DNA of 64,000 nucleotides from positions 21,986,852 through 22,050,851 of the forward strand of contig CM070520.1 of the NCBI GenBank assembly GCA_036346375.1, in the 5' to 3' direction. The notes beneath the pieces were generated by a model that was given only the letters and a program-made list of their open reading frames with translations, was not told the DNA's origin and searched no databases. The DNA is from Guadua angustifolia. Lineage: Eukaryota; Streptophyta; Magnoliopsida; Poales; Poaceae. The first letter of the stretch is position 1, and each line of letters begins with the position of its first letter. The translations under genes were made by a program, and so were the position numbers. Positions 1 to 9,542 of this stretch are shown here, piece by piece.

Positions 1-430
1 GGATAAGCGTCGTCGGAGCCGAGCTTGGAGAGGAAATCCGCTGAGTTGTCCCTCCACGGGGATGTGCTTGAGCTCAAGTTCGGAACCATTTTTCCATCTT
101 GCGCACCTCGGCAGGTACTTTGCCATCGAATCTCCAGAGCATTGGTAGTCCTTGTTGGGCTGGTTGATGGCCAGTGAGAGTCGCCCTTCACGACGGGGCG
201 CACCCAAAGCCTGGCTAAATGGCCGGCGGGGAGGGCCGTACTCCATACATTGTTGGTCGTTGGGAAGCAAAATGAATAGCGACTACCTCAATTAAATGCT
301 TGGTGAGGATAAATATCCCAGCCCGGCGTTTGAAGGACCTCGAGCCGTCGAAGAACATGACCCAGGTTTTTCTTCCTCGATCTGGGGCTCGATGGCAGTG
401 CGGCGTGTCGCTTTCGACCACAAAGTCGGC
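1..430 (-). pseudogene. RNase H domain remnant of gypsy element 1
   Basis: The minus strand at 421-300 reads WVMFFDGSRS followed by a degraded RNase H core, the usual first catalytic-Asp region of plant gypsy RNase H. Nearer base 1 another frame gives DNSADFLSKLGSDDA, which matches the conserved C-terminal part of the domain (the family reads R-D-N-x-x-A-D-x-L-A-K-L-G-S). The pieces lie in different frames, so at least one frameshift separates them. The enzyme would remove RNA from the RNA/DNA hybrid during reverse transcription. It cannot be functional here. Confidence 0.75.
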
Positions 431-1018
431 GAGTACTTGCGACTTTATGGTCGTTCAGCGCCACACCGGGCGTCGAGCAGCTGCGAGTTCCATGGCCCTT
501 GGCGATTCGTCGCCACCTCCGGTTCTCGGGATGTCCCCGGCGGGCGCTCGGGGCCCACTTTAATGTGCACGGAAGTAGTGCGAAGCTTCTTGCGAGGCCA
601 TGAAAGAACATATAAAGCTTTTGTACTGCGGGTAGCGCTCGCTTCGACGTCTCGGGACCTCGTAGCGTAATAAATGGGGTGCTTCTTTGGGACCCCGTTC
701 CGCCACCATGGCGGCACTAACGGCTTGAGGGGTGGCTGCGGTATAGCGATAACTTCTCACGAGGTTGCGGTGTTGTAAGGAGGGTGGGGGCGGCAGTGCG
801 CCTTGATTGTCGAAGGATCGTTGGGCCTCACGGAGTCCATTGAAGCCCAGACTAGCGCAAGGTTTGGAAGAATGGGAGCCCGCTCACATGATCCTCGAGA
901 TGAATCTGCTGAGGGCGGCCATCGCGGCGATGAGGCTTTGCACTGCTTGATCGAGGTCGGAGGTACCATCTTCTCGTCGCCTCGATCTTCTCCGGTTTTG
1001 ACCAACCCCGAGCCCCGA

Positions 1019-1634
1019 TCATGTGGCAGAGCACCTTCGGACCTTGCCCGAACACGCACTTCTCGGGGTTGAGCTTGATCTTGTGCTGTTCAGGTTGGCG
1101 AAGGTCTCCTCGGTCGCGAACATGAGTAAGCCCTCGGAGGCTTTGGCGATGATGTCGTCCACGTAGACTTCAAGGTTCCGCCCGTCTGTGGCTCGAAAGT
1201 CTTGGTCATTAGTCGTTGAAAGGTGGCCCTGCATTGCTTGAGCCGAATGACATGGTCGTGTATAGCAATAGGTGCCAAGCGGTGTGATGAAGGAAGTCTT
1301 GCTCTCGTCCTCGACGCCCGGCTTGATCTGGTGGTACCCCGAGTAAGCATCCAAGAGGCTCGACATCTTGGCATTCGCGATGAGTCGGCGATCACGGTCG
1401 ATCTTGTGAGCGGAAGTTGTCCCGGACAAGCCGAGTTCAACCCGTATGATCGGCGCACATTCTCCACTTCCTCCTTCTTACGCTTACGATGACCGGGTTT
1501 GCCAGCCATTCGGAGTAATTGATCTCACGAATGAAGCCGGCCTTTAAGAGCTTGTCAAGGTTCTCCTTGATGACTGCGACCTTCTCCGGAAGAAAGCACG
1601 TGGCTTCGGGCGTCTGGTCGGGAGCGGGTCCCAC
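1019..1634 (-). pseudogene. Gypsy reverse transcriptase fragment
   Basis: At 1634-1437 the minus strand encodes KAGFIREINYSEWLANPVIV and KWRMCADHTG, the classic fingers region of Tat/gypsy RT. It continues at about 1390 with LLDAYSGYHQIK and KTSFITPLGTYCYTR. The catalytic motif appears as YVDDIIAK near 1165, so both Asp residues are still readable. The blocks lie in two or three frames, with the stretch that should encode MPFGLKNAGATFQ shifted (it appears as QCRATFQRLMTKTF). RT would copy the element RNA to DNA. It is clearly a decayed copy with several indels. Confidence 0.85.
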
Positions 1635-1750
1635 ACAACTTGTGCTCGATCACCTTCCTTGGGGCCTTGAGCATGTCCGCATGGGCTCCCAAGCAAATAT
1701 GCCCTTGTTGGCGCTGAAGGAAGGTGGCGAGCTCGAGTTCCTATTTGAAC

Positions 1751-2716
1751 TCAACTCGGCGAGGCGATGGGCCTTTGGCGGGTCATTCTCATCAAGCGGC
1801 CGCGGCCTTCGTTGCCCATTGGCCGATCGCCTTCGCGGGCGTTCTTGGTCGATGCCTCAGACCCGCGGCTGAGGACGCCACACGCCCGGCCAAGGCCTTG
1901 GTCTCGCAGCCATCTGCGCCCGCTTGGTCGCCTCGCCGCGGTGATGACGCCGTTGGGCCGGGCGGACTTCATGCATCGATGGCCATAGTGGTTGGCGCCG
2001 CCATGAACTTGACGGGGCGGCCGCCCGAGGATGGCGTTAAGGAGGTCGCCCTCGACCACCTCAAAGGTGATCAACTTCGGTCGCGGAAGTTGTCGAGCTA
2101 CGCCCGAAGGTGGCGGGTAAACGACCTGCCCCAAGGGGGCGTGGTCGAGCTCGAGACTATCCCAAAGAATGGTATGGTGATGCTCTTGACCTTGGCAAGG
2201 GAATCTGCATCGATTGAAGGCGCTCGACCTATAACAAGTTAAGAGAGCTGCCGCCATCCGACCATGACCACGACCGACCGTGGTGTTGCTTATGGTCGGG
2301 TCACGACCAAGCGGTCTTGAGTCTCGGGCCATACAGGAAGCGCGTCTTACGGAGAGAAGGTGATGGTTGCCCAGCCCACTTGCGGGGCTGTTCGAGGGCT
2401 TCGGCGGCGACTGGTAGATGGTCGTCGGCCTGCTCTGACTTTCGCGCTGATGCGGTAAGCCGAACGAGCCCTGCGAAGATAGCGTCGATCCGGCGCTTCG
2501 CCTTCTGGAACTCAAATCGAGGTCGTCGGTGCTCCGCTCGGCATTCACGGTCGGTTTGGTCGTCATCGCCGAGAACACGGGCATCTCACCGCCCATCGTA
2601 AAGCGTCGGCTTATACGCCAAGCCTGCGGTCCGCAGGTCGTGGCGGCCGCCCTATGGAATAGGCGTAATTTTGACTTCGTCATATCGCGCGACCTTCGGT
2701 CTCCGCGGCGGAGCAT
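1751..2716 (-). pseudogene. Gypsy gag-protease linker and protease remnant
   Basis: This 321-codon minus-strand open stretch includes LITFEVVEGDLLNAILGRPP near its middle, matching the conserved protease C-terminal block of Tat elements (FEVVD..YNAILGRP..AKFMAVPHYAYL..KMPGPNGVI), followed by PNGVI. The frame after that changes, and what follows (RRPSGRRWL...) does not look like the family. The upstream half lacks a convincing active-site D-S/T-G. I call it a pseudogene; the length of the open frame probably reflects high GC rather than selection. Confidence 0.6.
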
Positions 2717-2859
2717 CGGCCCGCCAGGGAATCGCCAGCGTTAGCCCTGGCCCTTTTGGGCTGGTTCTTCGCTGAGGAGGTCGACCTTGGCGAGCTTAGA
2801 ATCCTCCCAGAAACTCGGCCTCGGACCTCGAGGACCTCGCGGCGCCATCATAGAGACGA

Positions 2860-4260
2860 TCACCCAGCGGCCCCGCCGCCCACGGATCGCGCTTCGCTTC
2901 TTGGAGGTGGCGCCTTGGTCGGCGCCTCGAGTTGGGCGGCGGCCTCTGTTTGGTTCAGACCAAGCTTACCTTGGTCGTAGTCGCGTTTCAGCGGACGCAT
3001 CGTCGCGTCCGCGTACAGCTCCGCCATGCGGAAGAGCTTGTTGACGCCGAGCCTCGATGTGATCTCCGGTCCTCGGTGAGGCGTCGATCGCGGACCCGAA
3101 CTTGAAGGCTTTGATAGCGGCCTCGTCGAAATGCTCGGGATCGGGGTTCCTCGTGCGGATGAATCGCCGCACAAAGTCGCGTGAGTGGCTCGTTCTTCCC
3201 CGGATGGCGCGATCCAGTCTTTCTCCTGCCCGGCCGCTCATAACAACTCACGGAAGTTGGAGCGGCGTTCTGATCTGGCGCCCACGACACGAAGGAGCGA
3301 GCCGATTGAAAAGCCGTGTCCTAGCGGCCCCATCCAGCCACGGTCGGAGGTAGTTGGCCATTCTGAGCTCGTCCCCTCCGCCGCTAGGATAGCGGTCGAA
3401 TAGATGGACGAACTTCGTCGGGGTTTTTGGTCCCGTCGGCGCTTCGATCAGCTGGGCTTGAACCGCCGGCCACCCTGCACGCGACGGGCCCAGTCGGAGT
3501 ATGCCATGCAACCGTAGGCGGAGACAGCGCTCGTTGGTCATGGTCACCGCGGCGAGATCCCGGCCATTGCCAGACTTCGGTCGAGGCTCCCGGCGCCCGA
3601 CCTTGGTGGGAACGACCATGGTACCGGCGAAGTCACACAGTTAATGTGGCAGCGGTCCTGACCCTCCGGCGCTGGGCGGAAACGTCCGGGGTGATCCGTA
3701 GATCATTGCCAGACTTCGAACGGCTCGGCCCAAGCACAGGTCTGGTTGGCGCGGTGCCGTGGGGCCGGCCGTAGTCTGCGTCGAGCCTCGTCGAGTCTGC
3801 TTTGCTCGAGGGCTAACTCCCGCGAGAGAAGTCAGACGCGGTGGCGGCGGCGATGTTATCGTCGCTCCTGCGAAGCGGGTCCCAGTGCTGACTTCAGGCT
3901 GCGGAGGCTCGGCCTCGATCGCGGCCGACGAGCTCTTCGGCGGGCCGGCGAAGAGCTCGACCTTGCTCATCGGGGAGTCGGCCATGACCGGGCGATAGCG
4001 GAGGCGCTCCGGTGGGAGGAGTGCGGCGCCCGAAGCGTCATCGCCTTCTCTGGGCCTCCAGCGGGCGGTTATAGCTTGTTGATAGCAACTTTGCACCATC
4101 CGTGGCGTCTTCGGGGTCTGCGGATCACGGTCATCCGCGACTTCCTCGGCGCTGGACCGTCCGCCACCGGTGACGTTGCTCGAGTGGCGGCGGCGGCGTG
4201 AACGAGGACACGGAGTCGAGTCCGTGCGAGGAATATCCATCAATGAAAGCGCCATGCTCA
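2860..4260 (-). pseudogene. Gag remnant of gypsy element 1
   Basis: The minus strand at 3470-3360 reads TPTKFVHLFDRYPSGGGDEL and MANYLRPWLDGAARTRL, matching the capsid-like gag core of Tat elements (DPREFLQLY...AAGGD...MANYFP..L.GAAR.WL.NL). Upstream (4297-3641) a Ser/Pro/Arg-rich frame starts after the primer-binding site and fits a gag N-terminus. Downstream (3290-2860) short charged pieces fit the nucleocapsid part, but no zinc knuckle is recognisable. Gag would form the virus-like particle. Several frames are needed to read it. Confidence 0.65.
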
Positions 4261-4308
4261 CGAGATCTGGTGTCGTTCTGCGAAAAAAACAAAACAATCG
4301 GGCCCCAC

Positions 4309-4319
4309 GGTGGGCGCCA
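4309..4319 (-). promoter_or_regulatory. Primer-binding site of gypsy element 1
   Basis: The minus strand reads TGGCGCCCACC two bases inside the LTR end (4322). Beginning TGGCGCC and immediately following an LTR ending in CA is the standard arrangement for a tRNA primer-binding site in this group. The tRNA was not assigned. Confidence 0.65.
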
Positions 4320-4321
4320 GT

Positions 4322-5072
4322 TGTCGGCGATCGGGATCGCCAACCGCAAGAAGTGAGGTGGGGGTAGAAACGTTAAGGACCCGACGGCGTTTCACTCTAA
4401 CGGAGAAGCTAGCGGGCGTGAGGATGGTGAGTTTGGCGACAGCGAACCGAGAACACAAGTTTTATCTTGGTTCGAGCCCCTGCGAAGGTAATGACTCTAC
4501 TCGATCGCCTTGCGGCGGTGACTTTCTTGTTATGTGGGTGTATTGAGCAGTGTTTACAACTCAAGATAGTAATGAAGATCCCTAGCTTGAGCTCTTTGTG
4601 TGTTACTGTCCTCCTTGAGCTCATGCATCCTTGGTCTTTATATCCCATACGCGTAGCGAATCTGTCGGGAGAAACTGCGGATCGTGGCTCTTAATGCGCC
4701 GAAGACGGTTAAATGCTTGCTCGGGCTTGCCGCGCCTCGAGTCATCCCGACCCGCTCTTCCGATGCTTCGCAAGTCAACGCTAGATCCGAGACCCTTGGG
4801 TGGACGAGGGCCTCGAGATGAGACCCTTAGAGCCAGAGGTCACATGAGTCGGCTTCGGGCACACCAGCGCTCGAGGTCGGCGCCCAGATCTTGGCGATCG
4901 GTGTCGTGGTCGGGCCTCCGAGCATGGGGATCCGTTGACCGTATGCCGATAGGTCGAGAGCTCCGAGCCTCGTCGAATCGTACTAAGCGAGAGAACTTTA
5001 CTTTGCTTTTGTTGTTATTACGCACCATAAATGATTACCACGCCCTTGCTAACTTTGTCGGGCCGTAGTACA
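4322..5072 (-). repeat. 5' LTR of gypsy element 1
   Basis: Minus-strand LTR of about 751 bp, beginning TGTACTACGG (5072) and ending ...CGACA (4322), directly before the primer-binding site. It starts TG and ends CA as expected. A TATA box, TATAAAG on the minus strand, lies at about 4636-4645. The partner LTR is outside the window, so the boundaries rest on motif position only. Confidence 0.7.
4636..4645 (-). promoter_or_regulatory. LTR TATA box
   Basis: The minus strand reads GGATATAAAG within the LTR, upstream of gag in the right orientation. It is the likely core promoter of gypsy element 1. Confidence 0.5.
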
Positions 5073-5079
5073 AAAGGAA

Positions 5080-6965
5080 CCAAAGCTGCACTCACCGCTT
5101 AGATGATACCGAGAGTTTATGGCTGAATCACTCCATAAAACCGTGTACATGGGCGTCACGTGGAGTTCCTTGGAGAATCACCCATATCGCAAGATGAAGC
5201 AACTTTTCCGACGGAAGGAGCGAAAATGGTCCAGCTCAAAGGCGTTTGAGTGGGAGATGTTCATGACATTGTTAAGGATTTGGATGTTGCGTATGGAAAG
5301 GGGCGTAAGTCAAGTACCCGTGAAAAGAGCATGTGGAAGAAGAGATCAATAATACGGGACCTACCTTCTTTGGGAGCACCTAGAAGTTAAGCCCTTTGCA
5401 TCGATGTCATGCGCGTGAGAAGAATATGCGTGACGGCGTGATTGGTCTCTTACTCAACATTAAGGGTAAAACAAAGGATGGTATCAGCATGCGGCTTGAC
5501 TTGATGCGATATGGGCATAAGACACTGAATTAGCACGAAAGAGACCGATAAAGGCCGTGCGTGCTTGGAACACCTTGTTATACTCTGTCAAAAGGAAAGA
5601 AGCTGAAGCTGTGCGATGCTTGCATGGTGTGAAAGTTCCGTCCGATTACTCCTCAACATGAAGAGACTTGTTTCGTTGCAAGATTTAAAATTAACGGCAT
5701 GAAGTCTCATGATTGTCATGTCTTGATGACCACAGATGCTCCTATGCAATTAGAAGTATTTTGCGGTCAAGGTCAGAGACAATCACTAGGTCGTGTTATT
5801 TCTTTAACACAATACTTTCGAAAGGTCATCAATCGAAGGACTAGATGCTCTGCAAAAATGAGGTGGTGCCGACTCTATGTAATCTTGAGATGTATTTCCT
5901 CCATCATTTTTCGATATCATGGTCCATCTCATTGTTCACCTTGTGACGAGATAAAGATATCGGGCACGTGTTCCTCGTAGCATGTACCCGTTAAAGAGGT
6001 ACATGGGAATTCTCAAGTCTTCGTCTGGAATCGATCTCATCCGGAGGGTAGCATTGTCGAAGGTTATGCAGCGAAGAGGCCGTCGAGTTCTGCGTCGATT
6101 ACATGGCCCAGTCGAACCAATAGGTGTGCCTCGATCTGCGCCATGAGGAGGCTCTAGGTGTCGGGACCATCGGAAGGAAAGCAATCACGCTGATTCGGTT
6201 GCGTATGCTCGAGCCCATTTCACGGTTTTGCAACACATGGCGTGAGTGTCGGCCTATATCATCGAGCATAAGCAATGGCTAAGGCAAGAAGAATCCAAAG
6301 ACGGCGAGAGTCTTGGATCACGAGACAACATAACCTTGATTCAACAAATGGTTGAAGGCGACCTATCCTTTGGGAGCTCGTCGGATGACCTGCTTGACAT
6401 GGTTGGCAAAAGGACCAACTTTTACGGTTGTCACATGGAAAGGATATGACTTAAATGGGTACAAATTTTACGACGAGATCGGGACATGAAGAGCACAAAC
6501 CAGAATAGCGGTGTCGCATAGATGCATTCAATAATACATTTGGGTTGACGAGAGCTCCTACTATGGGTTCATAGAGGAGATATGGGAGCTCGACTACGTG
6601 CTTTTCAAGATTCCCTATTTCGGTGCCGTTGGGTCCACCTCCGGCCGTGAAGGTTGACAAGAATGGCATCACTACTATGGACCTCGAGCGTGTCGGATAC
6701 CAAGATGAACCATTCTTACTACGCTAACCAAGTTGTTCAAGTCTTCTATGTAACAGACCGTCCAACAAGAAGCGCCACGTAGTTCTTTAGGGAAAAAGGA
6801 GAATTGTCGGAGTTGAGAATGTAGTAGATGAGGAAGAGTACAATCAATTTGATGAGTTGCCACCTATCGGAAATGACATCACGGTCCCGGAAGAACAACA
6901 TGAGGAAGCAAGCTACACCGCGTCGATCATCATGAAGGGCTAATTTTAGTACAAAAGAATAAGCA
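5080..6965 (+). pseudogene. CACTA (En/Spm) TNP2 transposase, 3' half, broken
   Basis: Pieces of the TNP2 transposase appear in order on the plus strand: WKKRSIIRDLPSL near 5335, GMKSHDCHVLMT at 5697-5733 (a hallmark of the family), EMYFPPSFFD-type sequence near 5890, HPEGSIVEGYA near 6040, YYGFIEEIWELDY near 6555-6600 and DEPFLLR-like sequence near 6700. These cover the DUF4218 and DUF4216 regions. The N-terminal transposase domain is missing and should lie left of gypsy element 1, which ends at 5072. Many stops and frameshifts are present, so no active protein is possible. TNP2 would bind CACTA ends and catalyse cut-and-paste transposition. Confidence 0.85.
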
Positions 6966-7082
6966 TGTGGTGGCGTAGTTATGAGAAGGGTGCATTGTCA
7001 TCATGCTTACTAATTTTCATGTGTAATAATATTACATTAATGCTATTGTAAAGATGATCGACCCATCATGCTTTGTACATAT

Positions 7083-7190
7083 GATTGTGATGATCTTTGT
7101 AAGTAGCTTGTGAAGCATCTCGAATTATGTATATAGGATTGTGATGATCTTTGTAAGTAGCTTGTGAAGCATCTGGATTGATGGAAAAGA
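7083..7190. repeat. 54-bp tandem duplication
   Basis: The block containing TGATCTTTGTAAGTAGCTTG starts at 7091 and again at 7145, a 54-bp period, with about 40 bases identical. It lies in the AT-rich tail after the TNP2 remnant. No gene is visible at 6966-7354. Confidence 0.85.
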
Positions 7191-7354
7191 TGCAAGTATA
7201 AGAGCACGTATTTATTCCTTAATATCAATATGATTCCAAATACATGATTCAAAGATGGCCATTCAGACATAATTGATGACAAGAAATAAATTATGTAGAC
7301 TATGGCGAACAAAACGAATCATGTCTACTTTGGCAATATGGAAATAGTTGTATG

Positions 7355-7744
7355 TAGGGATGAAAGCGGATAGTAATTCGGATATCAATTTTTTGTCTTT
7401 GTTCTTCAATGGGAAACAAATAGGATATATAATTTTCTATCGAATTCATATTCTTGTTTGTGGTGTTGAGCTTATTCAAATTCATAAAAATGAACCTCAA
7501 ATTCATTATATATTTATTTAAATGATAGAAACAAAATTAGGATATCAATGGGATCACGGATTAGGATATTTTTCACCTTTTTATTTATAGGAAGCAAATA
7601 ATGCGTAATTTTTTTATCTAATTTTATAATCTTATTTTTTATAATGAGCTTGCTAAAGTGTTAAAAATGAAAACCAAAATCGTTATATATCTATTTAAAA
7701 ATATCGAATTTGTTCAGAAATTCGGATATCCGTTTTCATCCCTA
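7355..7744. mobile_element. hAT-type MITE with perfect 8-bp target duplication
   Basis: The element begins TAGGGATGAAAGCGGATA and ends with the inverted form (TATCCGTTTTCATCCCTA). It is flanked on both sides by GTTGTATG (7347-7354 and 7745-7752), a perfect 8-bp target duplication. An 8-bp duplication and TAGGG-type termini fit the hAT superfamily. At 390 bp, AT-rich and with no transposase frame, it is non-autonomous and would be moved in trans. Confidence 0.9.
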
Positions 7745-7904
7745 GTTGTATGTGATTGCTCTCAGATTTTAGGGTTTGAATTGAGGATTAGAATCTCCAC
7801 TTCAACCACAGTCACATCGATATTTTGTTAAAGACAACTTTCCCGGAAGATACAACAAAGTAGCACAGAGACAAGAGTCAATGAAGCGAACCGACAAGTG
7901 AATT

Positions 7905-8212
7905 CGATGAGCGGTATATATCACGAGCGGTTCTTTAACATAACGATGCAGTGATGTTATTTGTCCTGAGCGGTTATGTTACCTAACCGTCTGTGATATC
8001 TCAACATCAGAGACGGTTATATTATATAACCGTCCGTGATGTCGCCAACATCACAGACGGTTCTATTATAGAACCGTCTATGCTATCTAAACATCACAGA
8101 CTGTTCTATTATAGAACCGTCTGTGATATTTCAGCATCACAGACGGTTCTATTATAGAAGTATGCGTGATATCTCATCATGAACCGTTATATTATAGAAC
8201 CATCGTGATGTG
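7905..8212. repeat. 5' subterminal repeat array of CACTA 2
   Basis: About ten copies of a short motif, GACGGTT or GAGCGGTT and its complement, appear as imperfect palindromes of the type ATCACAGACGGTTCTA paired with TAGAACCGTCTGTGAT. Such arrays are transposase-binding sites in CACTA elements. Confidence 0.8.
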
Positions 8213-8227
8213 CTCTCTCTATATATC
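8213..8227 (+). promoter_or_regulatory. TATA-like promoter behind the repeat array
   Basis: CTCTCTCTATATATC follows the subterminal array directly and precedes the GC-rich leader, a plausible promoter for the CACTA gene. This is inferred from position only. Confidence 0.4.
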
Positions 8228-8289
8228 TCCCGCGCGAGCTCATTCACACATGCGCCAAACCTAACCCTTTGAGGCGTTTTGCCTCCGTG

Positions 8290-8485
8290 GCCTCCCTCTC
8301 GGCGTCCTCCCCTCAGGGCGTCCTCCCCTCCCGGCGTCCTCCCGGCCTCGGCGTCCTCCCCCTCGGCGTCCTCCCGGCCTCGGTGTCCTCCCCTCGGCGT
8401 CCTCCCCGGCATCGACGTGCTCCCCCTCGTCGTCCTCCCCTACTGCGACGTGCTCCCTCTCGGCGTGCTCCCCCTCGGCTGTGTT
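8290..8485. repeat. GC-rich minisatellite (CGGCGTCCTCCCC units)
   Basis: About a dozen degenerate copies of a 13-18 base unit, consensus near CGGCGTCCTCCCC, with variants GACGTGCTCCCC. Open frames exist on both strands (Pro/Ser/Leu-rich on plus, Gly/Arg/Glu-rich on minus), but they follow from the repeat and are not taken as genes. Confidence 0.85.
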
Positions 8486-8499
8486 CTTGTGCATCTCGG

Positions 8500-9367
8500 G
8501 CTTCAACCATGAGTATTTCTGGGACACTTTCTGTGATTATTCTCGGTCTTGCAAAGGGGCTAGTCGATCTGCGGCTTGGGGACCTTGCGTGTGGGCTTAA
8601 TGTTCGATGATGATTTAGGGATGGAATAGACTAATTGTGACAACAAATCTTAGCGATCAATTTCACTTTCATATATATATATTTGATTAGTGTGAGTTAA
8701 GCGTGATTGAGGTTCTTTGGAAGAGTGGTTGATCGAGAATCGAGTTTTTGATGTTGGTTGAAAAGGTCTTTTGCTGGTGATCAAGGATGATGTTTGTTTT
8801 CTGGTTGTTTAGAGCCCAGTAGCCAGTAACTAGTTAAAATGTCTTTGTTCTGGTTGGCTAGGAGCGATGGTGCTATGGTTGTTTTTTGGTGCCCCAGTAA
8901 TTAGTTTGGAGGGTATGCTTAGGTGGTGGTTTAGTGGAGTTTTGATTTCTGTTGGTTGTCTATTGCAAACCTGTCTTTATATGCTTAGTTAGTGAATATG
9001 CATATAAGATAACCAATTGAGTAGATTTATACTTAACCTATCAAATATTAAATCTGTTATTGAGATAAAGTTGTCACAATCTAGTCTATTACTTGTCCAT
9101 TGTGGCGAGGAGGGCCTTTTAAGGCAACCCGACATCTGAGAACATTCAAACAATCAATATGAGCTTTATGCTAATTGCTTTATTAAATATCTGTACATGT
9201 TCATATGTGAGATCTGAGCTTACATTCTATTATTACATTAGCTGTCAAATGGTTGAATCCATATGTATTCTTACGCTTGTATGCATTGTGTGGATGTCCT
9301 AGTTTTAGGGAGAGTCTTTGCAGAAATTTTTATTAAGTTGGCAACCTCCTAGTTAAACTTCTTTTGC
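8500..9367. other. AT-rich intron-like stretch, no gene seen
   Basis: Between the GC-rich leader and the first recognisable ORF2 block I see only AT-rich sequence without conserved coding blocks. It may be 5' intron or untranslated leader of the CACTA gene. Confidence 0.4.
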
Positions 9368-9462
9368 TAAAAGGCTAATAACAAGCCATTTAGGCTAGTT
9401 CTTTTAAAAGGCTAATAACAAGCCATTTAGGCTAGTTCTTTTAAAAGGCTAATAACAAGCCA
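9368..9462. repeat. 37-bp tandem repeat, about 2.6 copies
   Basis: AAAGGCTAATAACAAGCCAT recurs at 37-base spacing, with the shared G at 9373, 9410 and 9447. The copies are nearly identical, suggesting a recent duplication. Confidence 0.9.
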
Positions 9463-9542
9463 TGGTATCCACAAACTCATTCACTCTAATGTGATTTTAT
9501 TTGTTCTTCACTTTTAGTTACTTTGAAACTATTTTAACTTGT

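Larger units (their letters stand above)
1..5072 (-). mobile_element. Tat-like Ty3/gypsy retrotransposon, 3' part off window
   Basis: Read on the minus strand this is LTR (5072 to 4322), primer-binding site, gag, protease, reverse transcriptase and the start of RNase H. The order gag-PR-RT-RH is that of Ty3/gypsy elements, and the RT and gag wording matches the Tat lineage of plants. Integrase and the 3' LTR would lie to the left of base 1. All coding parts are GC-rich and carry many stops and frameshifts, so the copy is dead. The right flank (from 5073) is CACTA transposase sequence, so the element appears to have inserted in that gene. The candidate 5-bp target duplication would be AAAAG at 5073-5077, but the other flank is off-window. 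Confidence 0.85.

Noticed and set aside
7905..8212. Regularly spaced direct repeats resembling a CRISPR array
   Set aside because: The repeats are short imperfect palindromes with variable spacing, next to a transposon gene; they fit CACTA subterminal repeats, and the window is plant nuclear DNA.
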